Assembly: GCF_900996245.1 (NCBI RefSeq)
Contig: NZ_CAAJGK010000042.1
Coordinates: 62,001 to 126,000 of the forward strand
Source: Paraburkholderia sp. BCC1886
GTDB lineage: Bacteria > Pseudomonadota > Gammaproteobacteria > Burkholderiales > Burkholderiaceae
Length of the DNA: 64,000 bases
Direction of reading: 5' to 3'
The notes under the pieces were generated by a model. That model saw only the letters and a list, made by a program, of their open reading frames with translations, had not been told where the DNA came from and did not search any database. The translations under genes and the position numbers were made by a program. Below, piece by piece: positions 51,977 to 61,328 of the stretch. Numbering within the stretch: position 1 is the stretch's first letter; every line of letters begins with the position of its first letter.

Positions 51977-52771
51977 ATGCTCGCGCTCAAACTCACGCTT
52001 GTCCCGCTATTTCTCCTTGTCGTATCGATGTCGGGCAAATGGTGGGGGCCATCCATTGCCGGATGGTTAGCCGGGCTACCGGTAGTTGCCGGTCCGATTC
52101 TCTTCATCCTCGTGCTCGCTCATGGCGCGAGCTTCGGCGCGCGTGCCGCCACGCTATCCCTTTCCGCCATCCTCGCGTCCGAAGCATTCAACTTCGCTTA
52201 TGCATGGACCTGTCGATCGCGTTCGTGGCCGGTCGCACTCGGTGTCGGCCTCATGACGTGGTTTATCGCTGCGTGGGGGTTATCGCTGTTGCCGGTTTCA
52301 CCTGTCTGGGCCACGGCGGCCGCTCTCACTGCTGTGTGCTTCGGCCAGTCGTTCCTGCCGCGTAGCACGGTGGTCGCTGCCGGTGCGCCGCTTGGCGTGT
52401 CCGACCTGATCGGCAGAATGCTTGCCGGCGCGGTTCTGACACTGCTGGTAACGTGGATATCCGGTTGGGCGGGTCCTGCATGGAGCGGTTTGCTCGCGGT
52501 ATTCCCACTGCTCGGAATCGTTTTATCCGTGTCGTCACACCGCGCGCACGGACCGGCTTTCGTGATCTCGCTGCTGCGGGGCATGGTGCTTGGCAGGTTT
52601 TCGTTTGCCGCATTCTGTCTGCTGCTGTCGTTTTCGCTGCCTTACCAGCGGCCACTGCTCGCCTTCGCCGAGGCTTCGTTTCTGGCGATGACCGTGCAGT
52701 GGTGTACGAGGCGCCTGGTCACGATGCAGCGCGCCAAACTCGCGGAGCCGAATGCCGTTGCGACGGATTGA
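51977..52771 (+). CDS. Inner-membrane protein of unknown function
   Basis: This 264-residue hydrophobic protein has about eight transmembrane segments spread over the whole length, short loops and a C-terminal charged tail (TRRLVTMQRAKLAEPNAVATD). No transporter motif (MFS loop, EamA pattern, ATPase) was found. The 3' end converges with the large GGDEF-EAL gene. The AT-rich stretch before it (about 51920-51965) probably holds the promoter. I do not recognise the family and give no function. Confidence 0.75.
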   Translation: MLALKLTLVPLFLLVVSMSGKWWGPSIAGWLAGLPVVAGPILFILVLAHGASFGARAATLSLSAILASEAFNFAYAWTCRSRSWPVALGVGLMTWFIAAWGLSLLPVSPVWATAAALTAVCFGQSFLPRSTVVAAGAPLGVSDLIGRMLAGAVLTLLVTWISGWAGPAWSGLLAVFPLLGIVLSVSSHRAHGPAFVISLLRGMVLGRFSFAAFCLLLSFSLPYQRPLLAFAEASFLAMTVQWCTRRLVTMQRAKLAEPNAVATD

Positions 52772-52822
52772 TGTAGGAACCGTAGATGGCGCGTTCAAGT
52801 CAACCCGCAGAACGCGCCTCCC

Positions 52823-55800
52823 TCACGCTACCGCACGCAGATTCGTCCACGACTGTAATTCGTCCGCAGGTAGCGCCTTCGAAAACAGAAAGCCCTGCAA
52901 TTCATCGCAACCGATGGTCCGCAGAATATGCGCCTGGTGCTCGTTCTCGACACCTTCGGCCACTACCCGCAAGCTCAACTGGTGTCCAAGCTCGATGATC
53001 GCGCGGATAATCGCGAGATCGGCGGGTGCATCCAGCATGTCGTGCACGAACGCCCTATCGATCTTGAGCCGGTCGAGCGGAAAGCGGTTCAGATAACTCA
53101 AACTGGAGTAGCCGGTTCCGAAATCGTCCAGCGACAGCTTGACGCCCAGCGCACGAATGGCGTTGATCGTCTCCAGATAATTCTCCGCGTTGTCCATCAA
53201 CACGGTCTCGGTAATTTCGAGTTCAAGACGCGCCGGCGCGATGCGATGGCGTTTGAGGCTGTTTGCCAGGGTCGTCACCAGATCCCGATCGCGTAGCTGG
53301 ATGGCCGAGAGGTTGATCGACACGCGCAACGGCAGCAACCGCTCGGCGTCCCATGCGGCGATCTGCCGGCAGGCTTCTTCGATCACCCACGCGCCAATCG
53401 GAATGATGAGCCGCGTGTCTTCCGCCACCGGAATGAACTGTGCGGGCGATACCACGCCGATCTGCGGACTCTTCCAGCGAAGCAGGCCTTCGACGGAGAC
53501 CATCTCGCCCGTGTGCGCGTCGATGCACGGCTGGTACTCGAGCCAGAATTCGCGATTGGCGATGGCGCTTCGCAGGCACGCTTCGAGTTGCAGTCGCACG
53601 CGCGCGACCTCGGCCATTTCTGGCGCGAAGAATTTGACCAGATTTCGGCCCGCGCCCTTGGCCTGGTACATCGCGGCATCGGCGTTCTGCATCAGCGTCT
53701 CGATGTCTTCACCGTTATCCGGAAACAGTGCGACGCCCACGCTGCACGACACCGGCAACGCGGTCTCGCCGAGTTCATGCGGCTGCCGCACGAGCGGCAT
53801 CAGCCGGTCCCTGATCGTGCGAGCGACGTCGGCCGCGTCGCTGACGCCGTCGAGTATCACCGTGAACTCGTCACCGCCCAGACGGCTCACCGTGTCGTGA
53901 CTGCGCACGGCTTGCACGAGCCGGCCCGCGACCGAGCGCAGCAGCTTGTCGCCAATATGATGACCCAGCGAATCGTTGATGTTCTTGAACCGGTCGAGAT
54001 CGATGAACAGCACTGCCACGCGTCGCCCCGCGCGTCGCGCGTTGCCGAGTGCGACGCCAAGGCGCTTCACGAACAACTCGCGGTTCGGCAGTTCGGTCAG
54101 CACGTCGTGCTCGGCCAGGAACTGGATGCGGGCCTGGCTGCGCTTGCGGTCCGTGATATCGATTAGCGTGCAGATGTAGTGCGACAGGTTTGCCCGCCGG
54201 TCGCGCACCGCGCTGACCATCAGCCATGCCGGGTAGTCGCTGCCCGCGCGTCGACGCACCTGGGCTTCGCCATGCCAGACGCTCAGGCGGTCGACCGAAT
54301 CGATCACGGACGGGAATATGTCTTCCTGCTGCTGCGCGTCGAAGAGGAACGTGGGCACGGTGTCGGCCACGTCGTCGGCTCGATAACCCGTCGAGCGGTA
54401 GAACGAAGCGTTGGCCGTCACGAGTCGTCGTTGCGCATCGAGAATCAGGATCGACTCGGACGACGACTCGAATACCTTGCCCCACAACTCGAGACGCTGC
54501 TCCATCAGCTTGATCTGTTTGATCGGCGTGAACGCGGTCAGCACCGCGTCGCGGCCCTGAAAATCGAGTCGCCGCGCGGAGAGCATCGCCCAGGTCGGTT
54601 CGCTGCCGCCTTTCCAGTAGACCTCGAATTCGTTGACCGCGTTGTGATCGGAGAGCTGCTGGAAAAAGCGTGCGCGTACTTCCGAGTCGAGACTCGCAGC
54701 CCACGGATCGACCGTTGAACCGTTGAGCCACGACAGCGCCGGCCGGTTTGCGTGCAGCACCTCGTGTCCCGGAATGGCGGTGACGACCATCGGCACCGGG
54801 GTCGCCTCCACGAGCGCGTGTTGCGCGGCCGATGCGCGCGCAGTCGCCGCGAGTTCCTTTTGCACGTCGCGTTCGCGGTCGAGCTGTTCGAGCATGTCGT
54901 TGAAGCCCCGAACGAGCTGGCCGATCTCGTCCTGACTCTGCCAGTTGGCGCGTAACGAATGATCGCCGGTGCGGCGCACGGTATCCATCACGCGCGCGAG
55001 CTGGCGCAGGGGTCGCGAGATCTGCTGCGCGACGAAGTACACCATGCTCAGAATCCCGCACAGCAGGAAGAGGGCGGTGCCAAGGTGCAGCCACATCCGT
55101 TCGAAGAGTCCGCGAATCCGTTCATGGAGCAGCGTTTCAAGCTGGTCGCTGGTGGCACTCCACGCATCGCTCACGCTCGTCACCACCTGCTGCTGCGCAG
55201 TGTCGAGCGCGGCGAGCTGGATGGCATCGGGGCCGGCATCCACCACCGTGCCCGCCACATGCCGGTACGTATCGATCGCAGCGAGCATCCGGCCAATCGG
55301 CGCGCCTATCGGACCTCTCAACGATGCGTTGGCGGCCGAGGCTTCCGCATAGTCGGAGCGCAGCCCCTGCAATACCGCGTCGAGTTGTCCTTCGAGCACG
55401 AGATAACGGGTCCGGGTCTCGTCGTGGCCCGACCCCGCGGTGCGAAGACTCGCACCGGCCGCATGCAGATGACGGCCGATCCGGTTGACGTCGCCGAGCA
55501 GTTCGGGGAAGCGCAGGATCGACAGGGACATGGAGTAGTAGCTGTCGAGGTCCGGATCCAGAATCAGGTTCGACTGGTTGCCGACCCGAGTGATCAGCGC
55601 GCGGGTCGCCTCGACGCCGCCGTCCACGGTCACCGCCGTTGCGCCTGGGGCGGCGCTGGCGGCGAGCGCGTCGAGCACGCGTTCGTTGATCTCGGCGCTT
55701 TGCATGTTCGCACCCAGACGCCGTTCGGCATCGGCGAGCCGGTCGGCGGTCTGCTTCAGCTGCGCCGGTGTTTGCGGTCGACCGGCTCCCGCCAGTGCGA

Positions 55801-56002
55801 AGTCGATCAGCGCGGAATGAGCGGCGACCACGTAGGCGTTGCCGATCAGCTCCTTTTTGGAGAAGTCGATGGCGATGTATTTTTCGTGGATCAGGATGCC
55901 GCTGATGAACACCACCGCGCTCAGGTCGAGCAGATAGATGAGCAGCAGCTTGCGACCGACGCGCAGGCGTCCGAGGGACCGGAAGAACAGGTTCGGTTTC
56001 AT
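52823..56002 (-). CDS. Membrane-anchored GGDEF-EAL protein with HAMP and PAS domains
   Basis: This protein of about 1059 residues makes or breaks cyclic di-GMP. A transmembrane helix near residue 20 and another near residue 325 enclose a periplasmic sensor; HAMP follows (RQLARVMDTVRRTGD), then two PAS-like domains (about 410-530 and 540-650). GGDEF is intact at 709-713 (RLGGDEFTVIL). The EAL domain has the variant signature E-G-L at 838-840, with DDFGTGYSSLSYL, EITETVL and AEGVENEHQ still present, so both activities may exist. ATG 56002 gives the proper membrane anchor. Which activity dominates cannot be read. Confidence 0.93.
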   Translation of the reverse strand: MKPNLFFRSLGRLRVGRKLLLIYLLDLSAVVFISGILIHEKYIAIDFSKKELIGNAYVVAAHSALIDFALAGAGRPQTPAQLKQTADRLADAERRLGANMQSAEINERVLDALAASAAPGATAVTVDGGVEATRALITRVGNQSNLILDPDLDSYYSMSLSILRFPELLGDVNRIGRHLHAAGASLRTAGSGHDETRTRYLVLEGQLDAVLQGLRSDYAEASAANASLRGPIGAPIGRMLAAIDTYRHVAGTVVDAGPDAIQLAALDTAQQQVVTSVSDAWSATSDQLETLLHERIRGLFERMWLHLGTALFLLCGILSMVYFVAQQISRPLRQLARVMDTVRRTGDHSLRANWQSQDEIGQLVRGFNDMLEQLDRERDVQKELAATARASAAQHALVEATPVPMVVTAIPGHEVLHANRPALSWLNGSTVDPWAASLDSEVRARFFQQLSDHNAVNEFEVYWKGGSEPTWAMLSARRLDFQGRDAVLTAFTPIKQIKLMEQRLELWGKVFESSSESILILDAQRRLVTANASFYRSTGYRADDVADTVPTFLFDAQQQEDIFPSVIDSVDRLSVWHGEAQVRRRAGSDYPAWLMVSAVRDRRANLSHYICTLIDITDRKRSQARIQFLAEHDVLTELPNRELFVKRLGVALGNARRAGRRVAVLFIDLDRFKNINDSLGHHIGDKLLRSVAGRLVQAVRSHDTVSRLGGDEFTVILDGVSDAADVARTIRDRLMPLVRQPHELGETALPVSCSVGVALFPDNGEDIETLMQNADAAMYQAKGAGRNLVKFFAPEMAEVARVRLQLEACLRSAIANREFWLEYQPCIDAHTGEMVSVEGLLRWKSPQIGVVSPAQFIPVAEDTRLIIPIGAWVIEEACRQIAAWDAERLLPLRVSINLSAIQLRDRDLVTTLANSLKRHRIAPARLELEITETVLMDNAENYLETINAIRALGVKLSLDDFGTGYSSLSYLNRFPLDRLKIDRAFVHDMLDAPADLAIIRAIIELGHQLSLRVVAEGVENEHQAHILRTIGCDELQGFLFSKALPADELQSWTNLRAVA

Positions 56003-56080
56003 GGCCGCTGCTGTCCGATCGCATAGCGCTCGACCCAATTGCGGTAAGCCAGACGTATCACAGCGTTTCTCCATGCGAGG

Positions 56081-56106
56081 ACGCCGGACCCGAATCAGTC
56101 CGGCGT
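56081..56106. other. Perfect hairpin in the 5' region of the GGDEF-EAL gene
   Basis: ACGCCGGAC (56081-56089) pairs with GTCCGGCGT (56098-56106) through a 9-bp stem with an 8-base loop. It lies 79 bp upstream of the GGDEF-EAL start, in the gap after the quinone oxidoreductase gene. There is no T-run, so it may be an operator or a leader structure. Confidence 0.45.
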
Positions 56107-56242
56107 GGGGATTGGCCCCTGATAACGCTAACGACCTGTTTCAGGACTTCTTTAGCCTCCGCTTAAAACGCCCCAGCGAGGTGCCGGAAACGCTACAAGG
56201 TAGTGCGTAAATCTCGGGTTCGTGCACCCGGCCAGAGGATCC

Positions 56243-57244
56243 TCACACGAGATCGGCTGCTTCCATGGTCAGGATGATCTTTCCGACATTGGCCGCCGAC
56301 TCCATGCGCCGATGTGCGTCGGCTGCATGGGCGAGCGCAAACGTGCTGTCCACGACCGGTTCCAGACGGGCGCCGCCGTCGAAGCGGTCGAGCCAATGTT
56401 CGCGAAAGCGTTTTACCATCGCGTGTTTCTCCGCTTGCGGGCGCGACTTCATCACGGTCCCTTTGATCTGCAGATGGCGATACAGGATCTGCTCCAGTTC
56501 GACCGCGACTTGTCCGCCACCGCCGAGGATGCCGACCTGGATCAGCCGGCCGCCGTTGGCGAGCGTCGCCAGGTTACGCGCGAAGTAGGGTGCGCCCACG
56601 AAGTCGACCACGACGTCGACCCCCCGACCGTTCGTGGTCTTCGCGATGACCTCGGCGAAATCCTCGGTGCGGTAGTCGATAACCACCTCCGCTCCCAGAT
56701 GCACGACGCGTTCGAGCTTGTTGCCGTCGGCTGTCGCGAAGACCCGCGCGCCCGTCGCGTAGGCCAGTTGCACCGCGGCGGAACCGACACCGCCCGCTGC
56801 CGCATGAATCAGGACCGAGTCGCCGCGCCGCAGTCCGCCCAGGTGCAGCATCGCCTCGTGTGCGGTGACGAAGACCTCGGGGATTGCGGCGGCGTGCACG
56901 TAGTCGAGCGCCCGGGGAATCGGCATCGCCATGCGCCAGTCGATGCGCGCGAACTCTGCGTAGGCGCCTCCACCGACCACACCCATCACGCGGTCTCCAA
57001 CGGCATAACCCTGCACCTCGTGACCCACCTCGATCACTTCGCCGGCTATTTCAAGGCCCATGATGGTCGAGTCGCCGAAATTGGGGCGGCCATAGCCGCC
57101 CTTGCGATGCGTGAGATCGGCGCGATTCACGCCGGCGGCTTGCACCCGCACCAGCAGATCGGTCGGGCGCACTTCCGGCATGGGTGCGTCGGTGAGTTCG
57201 AGCACGCCGGCTTCGCCGAACTCCGTGAATGTGATGGCTTTCAT
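56243..57244 (-). CDS. NAD(P)H:quinone oxidoreductase of the zinc-free MDR (PIG3/QorA-like) type
   Basis: This 333-residue enzyme has the MDR opening MKAITFTEFGEAGVLEL, VNRADLTHRKGGYGRPN, GLEIAGEVIEVG and the coenzyme motif HAAAGGVGSAAVQLA near residue 145. The cysteines of the structural zinc site are absent, which marks the quinone reductase branch. Its ATG overlaps the stop of the carboxymuconolactone-decarboxylase-like gene by four bases (ATGA), so it is the last of a three-gene operon starting with the aldehyde dehydrogenase. It probably reduces quinones or enals from that pathway. Confidence 0.9.
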   Translation of the reverse strand: MKAITFTEFGEAGVLELTDAPMPEVRPTDLLVRVQAAGVNRADLTHRKGGYGRPNFGDSTIMGLEIAGEVIEVGHEVQGYAVGDRVMGVVGGGAYAEFARIDWRMAMPIPRALDYVHAAAIPEVFVTAHEAMLHLGGLRRGDSVLIHAAAGGVGSAAVQLAYATGARVFATADGNKLERVVHLGAEVVIDYRTEDFAEVIAKTTNGRGVDVVVDFVGAPYFARNLATLANGGRLIQVGILGGGGQVAVELEQILYRHLQIKGTVMKSRPQAEKHAMVKRFREHWLDRFDGGARLEPVVDSTFALAHAADAHRRMESAANVGKIILTMEAADLV

Positions 57245-57612
57245 GATGGCGATTCTCCGGTTGACCGATTCGATTCCGACGCCTGCGCGTCTGTCTGAAC
57301 AAGCGTTGCCTGCGCGACGGCAGACGCTGAAATTGCCGCGGGAAATCCGGCATAAAACGCGAGGTGCGTGATGGCAGCAGCGAGTTGTTCGCGAGTCACG
57401 CCGTTGCTTACGGCGCGGCGCAAGTGGGCAGGCAGTTCGTCGAGATGGCCGCCCGCGATCAGGGCCGCCACCGTCACGAGGCTGCGCTCGCGCGGCGAGA
57501 GCGAGGGATCGCTCCAGATCTGCGAATAGAGCGTGGTATCGACGAACGCCGCGAGATCGGGCGTAAACGCGCGTGCCGCTTCGCGCGGGCTGCTGAAGTC
57601 TGGGTGGGACAT
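57241..57612 (-). CDS. Carboxymuconolactone decarboxylase (AhpD-like) family protein
   Basis: This 123-residue small helical protein has PRERSLVTVAALIAGGHLDEL, then HLRRAVSNGVTREQLAAAITHLAFYAGFP, the classic CMD helix pair. The usual CxxC of AhpD is replaced (no cysteine pair), so a peroxidase function is unlikely and a decarboxylase-like or binding role remains. ATG 57612 is used; the longer frame runs over the aldehyde dehydrogenase gene. It is coupled to the quinone oxidoreductase gene downstream and separated by 14 bp from the aldehyde dehydrogenase. Confidence 0.88.
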   Translation of the reverse strand: MSHPDFSSPREAARAFTPDLAAFVDTTLYSQIWSDPSLSPRERSLVTVAALIAGGHLDELPAHLRRAVSNGVTREQLAAAITHLAFYAGFPAAISASAVAQATLVQTDAQASESNRSTGESPS

Positions 57613-57626
57613 GATTGCGATCCTTC

Positions 57627-59063
57627 TCAGGCCTGACTGATGAACTTGTTCGTGAGGTAGTACCCGATGCCTTCGGCGCCGCCTTCCGACCCGTGGCCGC
57701 TTTCCTTCATGCCGCCGAACGGAAGTTCGGTTGAGACGATCCGGTACTGGTTGATGCCGATCATCCCCGCTTCCAGACCGTCGCCCACGTCGATCGCGGT
57801 GCGTGCGTCCTGCGTGAAGGCGTAGGCGGACAGACCATAGGGCAGACGATTCGCTTCGGCGAGGCCATCGACGAGTGCGTCGAAGCGCATCAGCACGGCG
57901 ATCGGACCGAACGGCTCTTCGTGCATGACACGGGCGTCCATCGGCACGTCGGCGAGAACGGTGGGTTCGAAGAAATAACCGTCGCGCTCGATGCGCTTGC
58001 CGCCAGCCAGCACGGTTGCACCGCGTGCCACGGCATCCGCCACCAGTTCTTCCATCTTCGCGAGCTGGCGCGGGTTGGCGAGCGGGCCGACCTGAGTGGC
58101 CGGGTCCATCCCGTCGCCGACCACGAGTGCCTGCGTCGCCCGCACGAAGTGTTCGGCGAATAGGTCGTAGACGCCGTGCTGGATCAGGAAGCGCGTCGAC
58201 GAGATGCAGACCTGGCCCGTGCCGCGAAAGCGGTTGGCCGCTCCCTCGACAGCGGCCTTTTCGACGTCGGCGTCGTCGAAGACCAGTACCGGGCCGTGGC
58301 CGCCGAGTTCGAGCGTGATGGGCTTGACGCCGGCCGCGGCGCGCGCCGACAGCAGACGTCCGATCGGCACGGAACCCGTGAACGTGACCTTGCGGATGAC
58401 GGGGGATGCGATCAACTGTCCCGAGACCTCGTCCGGTACGCCGAATACCACTTGCAGCACGCCTTTGGGCAGACCGGCGTCGTCCAGCGCGCGGGCCAGT
58501 GCAAGCGCGGTGGCCGGGCTTTCCTCGCCCGGCTTGATGATCACGCTGCAGCCGGCTGCCAGCGCCGCCGAGAGCTTGCGCGCCGGCGTGATGGCGGGGA
58601 AATTCCATGGCGTGAAGGCGGCCACCGGACCGATCGGCTGCTTCTTCACCAGTTGCTGGACGCCCGGACGATTCGACGGCACCACGCGGCCGTCGATGCG
58701 GCGCGCTTCCTCCGCGAACCACTCGAAGTAATCCGCCGCGCGCAGCACTTCGTCGCGGCTCTCGCTGAGCGGCTTGCCTTCTTCAAGCGTCATCAGTTCG
58801 GCAATTCGCGGCGCACGCTCGCGCATCAGATCGGCGGCGCGCTTGAGAACGCGGGCGCGTTCGGCGGGCACCGTCTTGCGCCAGACCGTGAACGCGTCTT
58901 GTGTCACGGACAGGGCGCGTTCCAGATCGGCATGGGTGGCGAGCGGCACGCGGCCCAGTTCAAGCCGGTCGGCGGGATTCACGACGGGAGCGGTGTCACG
59001 TTCTTGCGCAGCTATCCATTCGCCGTTAATGAACAGGTACAGCGGTTCGTAAGCGGGTTTCAT
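57627..59063 (-). CDS. NAD(P)-dependent aldehyde dehydrogenase (succinate-semialdehyde dehydrogenase-like)
   Basis: This 478-residue enzyme has FTPWNFPAITPARKLSAALAAG, the general base E252 in LELGGHGP and the nucleophile C286 in GTGQVCISS, both in standard places, and IIKPGEESP for the cofactor. The N-terminus NGEWIAAQERDTAPVVNPA is like GabD-type enzymes. It is the first gene of the operon and divergent from a LysR gene. A 19-bp palindrome 84 bp upstream is the likely operator. Its exact aldehyde is unknown; a dicarboxylic semialdehyde is possible. Confidence 0.92.
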   Translation of the reverse strand: MKPAYEPLYLFINGEWIAAQERDTAPVVNPADRLELGRVPLATHADLERALSVTQDAFTVWRKTVPAERARVLKRAADLMRERAPRIAELMTLEEGKPLSESRDEVLRAADYFEWFAEEARRIDGRVVPSNRPGVQQLVKKQPIGPVAAFTPWNFPAITPARKLSAALAAGCSVIIKPGEESPATALALARALDDAGLPKGVLQVVFGVPDEVSGQLIASPVIRKVTFTGSVPIGRLLSARAAAGVKPITLELGGHGPVLVFDDADVEKAAVEGAANRFRGTGQVCISSTRFLIQHGVYDLFAEHFVRATQALVVGDGMDPATQVGPLANPRQLAKMEELVADAVARGATVLAGGKRIERDGYFFEPTVLADVPMDARVMHEEPFGPIAVLMRFDALVDGLAEANRLPYGLSAYAFTQDARTAIDVGDGLEAGMIGINQYRIVSTELPFGGMKESGHGSEGGAEGIGYYLTNKFISQA

Positions 59064-59146
59064 GTTGTTCCTTCGTTGTGTGTTTCAGGAGTGCCTGAGT
59101 GCGCAACGAAGTCTAGGAGCGAAGGCTCTTTTCACTTAGACCGGCT

Positions 59147-59165
59147 GGAAAGAATGATTCTTTCC
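59147..59165. promoter_or_regulatory. Perfect 19-bp palindrome between aldehyde dehydrogenase and LysR genes
   Basis: GGAAAGAAT-G-ATTCTTTCC is a perfect 9-1-9 palindrome, 84 bp before the dehydrogenase start and 125 bp before the LysR start. Such a complete dyad in a divergent promoter is most simply the binding site of the LysR protein encoded at 59290. The rest of the gap 59064-59289 shows nothing else. Confidence 0.75.
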
Positions 59166-59289
59166 GCCAGAGGGAAAATGCTGCAGGTCGGGGTTTCGGG
59201 GTCGACGCCTGGGCCTCCACGAAGAAAGCATGTGGGTATGATGCGGCGTGCGCCGGAAGAGTCATCGAAGCTCAGGGAGGATGGTCGGA

Positions 59290-60234
59290 ATGGACAAGGT
59301 CTACAACATGTCGGTGTTCGTGAGAGTCGTGGAGATGGGCAGCTTCACCGCCGTGGCCAACCACCTCGACACCACGGTCGGCAATGTCTCGCGCGCTATC
59401 TCGATGCTCGAAGAGGGGCTCGATACGCGTCTGCTGCAACGCTCCACGCGACGGCTCGTCGTGACCGATGCGGGACGGCGTTTTTACGACCGCAGCGTCG
59501 CGATTCTCGCCGACATCGACCATGCCGAAGCCGAGGCGCGCGACGCGCTGCTCGAGCCACGCGGAACGCTACGGGTTCACGCCGTGCCCGGTCTTGGGCG
59601 TGATCTCGTGACACAGACGGTTCTCGCGTACCGACAGAAGTACGCCAATGTTTCGGTCGATATGCTGCTCTCCCAACGCATGCCTAATCTGCTGGAGGAA
59701 CAGCTCGATCTGGCTATCGTGATCGCCCGCACGTTGCCCGATTCCGCTTATGTCAGTCAGCGGATCGGCAGTAGTCATTGCGTTCTGGTCGCCTCGCCGG
59801 CGTATCTGGCGCAGCATCCCGCGCCGACTAAAGCTGACGATCTCGGCGACCATCAGTGCGTGTTGCTGAGCACCGTGGACTACGCCCCCGACGAATGGCA
59901 TCTCGAACATCCCGGCGGCACGGATATTCACCGGCCTTCCGGGGCGCATTTCAGCGTGAACGACATGGAGGCCATGGCCGTCGCGCTGCGTGCCGGCGCG
60001 GGAATCGGATTGCTCGCGGGCTATTGCGCCATTGACGATCTGCGCAAGGGAACGCTTGTTCGCGTGCTGCCCCGGCATTTCACCGGCGCACGGAATGTGT
60101 ACGCAGTTTATTCGTCCCGGCAATTCGTCGATGCGAAAATCGCGCGGTTTGTCGAGACGCTGAAGGCCTGCGTCGGCGATCAGCTTCTGGCGTATGCGCA
60201 GGAACTGGGGATACCGGCGAGCGACGTGTCATAG
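59290..60234 (+). CDS. LysR-type transcriptional regulator
   Basis: This 314-residue regulator has the HTH at about residues 1-60 (DKVYNMSVFVRVVEMGSFTA, then TVGNVSRAISMLEEGLDTRLLQRSTRR) in the branch related to DmlR/PtxR-like regulators, and a C-terminal effector domain with NDMEAMAVALRAGAGIGLLAGY. ATG 59290 has AGGGAGG nine bases upstream; ATG 59281 is too near to it. It is divergent from the aldehyde dehydrogenase operon, whose regulator it probably is. Confidence 0.9.
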   Translation: MDKVYNMSVFVRVVEMGSFTAVANHLDTTVGNVSRAISMLEEGLDTRLLQRSTRRLVVTDAGRRFYDRSVAILADIDHAEAEARDALLEPRGTLRVHAVPGLGRDLVTQTVLAYRQKYANVSVDMLLSQRMPNLLEEQLDLAIVIARTLPDSAYVSQRIGSSHCVLVASPAYLAQHPAPTKADDLGDHQCVLLSTVDYAPDEWHLEHPGGTDIHRPSGAHFSVNDMEAMAVALRAGAGIGLLAGYCAIDDLRKGTLVRVLPRHFTGARNVYAVYSSRQFVDAKIARFVETLKACVGDQLLAYAQELGIPASDVS

Positions 60235-60427
60235 AGCCGGTTCCCTCGATGTCCGGCGATGACCGGTGGGTCGATGGCGAAGTCGAGAAGGTAAGATGCC
60301 TGGTGCGTGACACAACGATGCCCGATGCTGTCACCGCCGCCTGTGGCGAGATGTGAGTATCTTCAACTTAAAGGACGAACGCGACGTGGACGTAGATGGC
60401 CCGGACTCGCTTCCAGCAGAGCCTGTA

Positions 60428-61288
60428 ATGGAAAGCACGCGCATAGTCGCCGTCATCACCGGCGCTACCGGCGGGATTGGTCGCTGGATCGCATTAGGAC
60501 TTGCCCGTGCCGGGCATCACGTGGTGATGATCGCGCGCGATGCCGGGCGAGCGGAGGCCGCTACTGCGTGGATCACGCAGCAGGTGCCGGGTTGCAGCAT
60601 CGAAGTGCAACTGGCCGATCTGAGTTCGCTGGCCGCGACGCAGCGCGCAGGTCAGGAGATAGCCGCGCGACATCCGCGTATTGCGCTGCTGGTCAACAAT
60701 GCGGGCATGTTCACCGCGCGTCGGGAGACCACGGCCGAAGGCCACGAGCGCGTGCTGGCGGTGAATCATCTCGCGCCTTATGTCCTCACACATGAACTCG
60801 AAGCCGCGTTGCGAGCGGGCGCGCCATCGCGGGTCATCAACGTGGGTTCCTCGACGTCGGATCGCGCAAAGATCGATGCCGATAATCTCGAACTCGTTCG
60901 CGGCTGGGGCATGGTGCGCGCCTATGGCCAGTCGAAGCTTGCGATCATGATGTCGACCTTCGACTTGGCGCAACGCCTGCGCGGCTCGGGCGTAGTCGCT
61001 CATGTGGTCCATCCCGGCGCGGTCGCGACCGGGCTGATTCGGGAGCATGGTTTGATCGGTCTCGCATGGCGCCTGATGGCGCCGTTCATCCGTACGGAAG
61101 AGCAAGGCGCCGACACGCCGCTCGATGTCGCTCTTGCACCCAGGTGGGCCGATATCACCGGCTGCTACGTGAAAGACCGCAAAGCGGTGCGTCCGAACCG
61201 TCGTGCGCTCGACCCGGAACTCGTCGCCCGGGTCGACGCGGCTACGCGCAAGCTGGCACTGGAAGGTCTCGAAGACGGCGGGCGTTAA
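60428..61288 (+). CDS. SDR family oxidoreductase (WW-domain-oxidoreductase/retinol dehydrogenase-like)
   Basis: This 286-residue SDR has VITGATGGIGRWIALGLARA at about residues 9-28, LVNNAGMFTARRE near residue 89, INVGSS with the catalytic Ser and YGQSKLAIMM as the YxxxK motif. The late GxxHPG segment VVHPGAVATGL is typical of retinol-dehydrogenase-like SDRs. ATG 60428 places the glycine motif normally; a frame from 60353 adds an acidic leader without support. The gene stands alone, convergent with the next SDR. Confidence 0.87.
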   Translation: MESTRIVAVITGATGGIGRWIALGLARAGHHVVMIARDAGRAEAATAWITQQVPGCSIEVQLADLSSLAATQRAGQEIAARHPRIALLVNNAGMFTARRETTAEGHERVLAVNHLAPYVLTHELEAALRAGAPSRVINVGSSTSDRAKIDADNLELVRGWGMVRAYGQSKLAIMMSTFDLAQRLRGSGVVAHVVHPGAVATGLIREHGLIGLAWRLMAPFIRTEEQGADTPLDVALAPRWADITGCYVKDRKAVRPNRRALDPELVARVDAATRKLALEGLEDGGR

Positions 61289-61292
61289 TACC

Positions 61293-61319
61293 GTCTGTGC
61301 GGTCTGTGCGGTATGTGCG
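61293..61319. repeat. Three tandem 9-bp repeats between convergent SDR genes
   Basis: GTCTGTGCG occurs twice and GTATGTGCG once in direct succession at 61293-61319, in the 40-bp gap after the SDR stop. This is a simple slippage-type minisatellite; no function is proposed. Confidence 0.55.
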
Positions 61320-61328
61320 GTCCGGATG

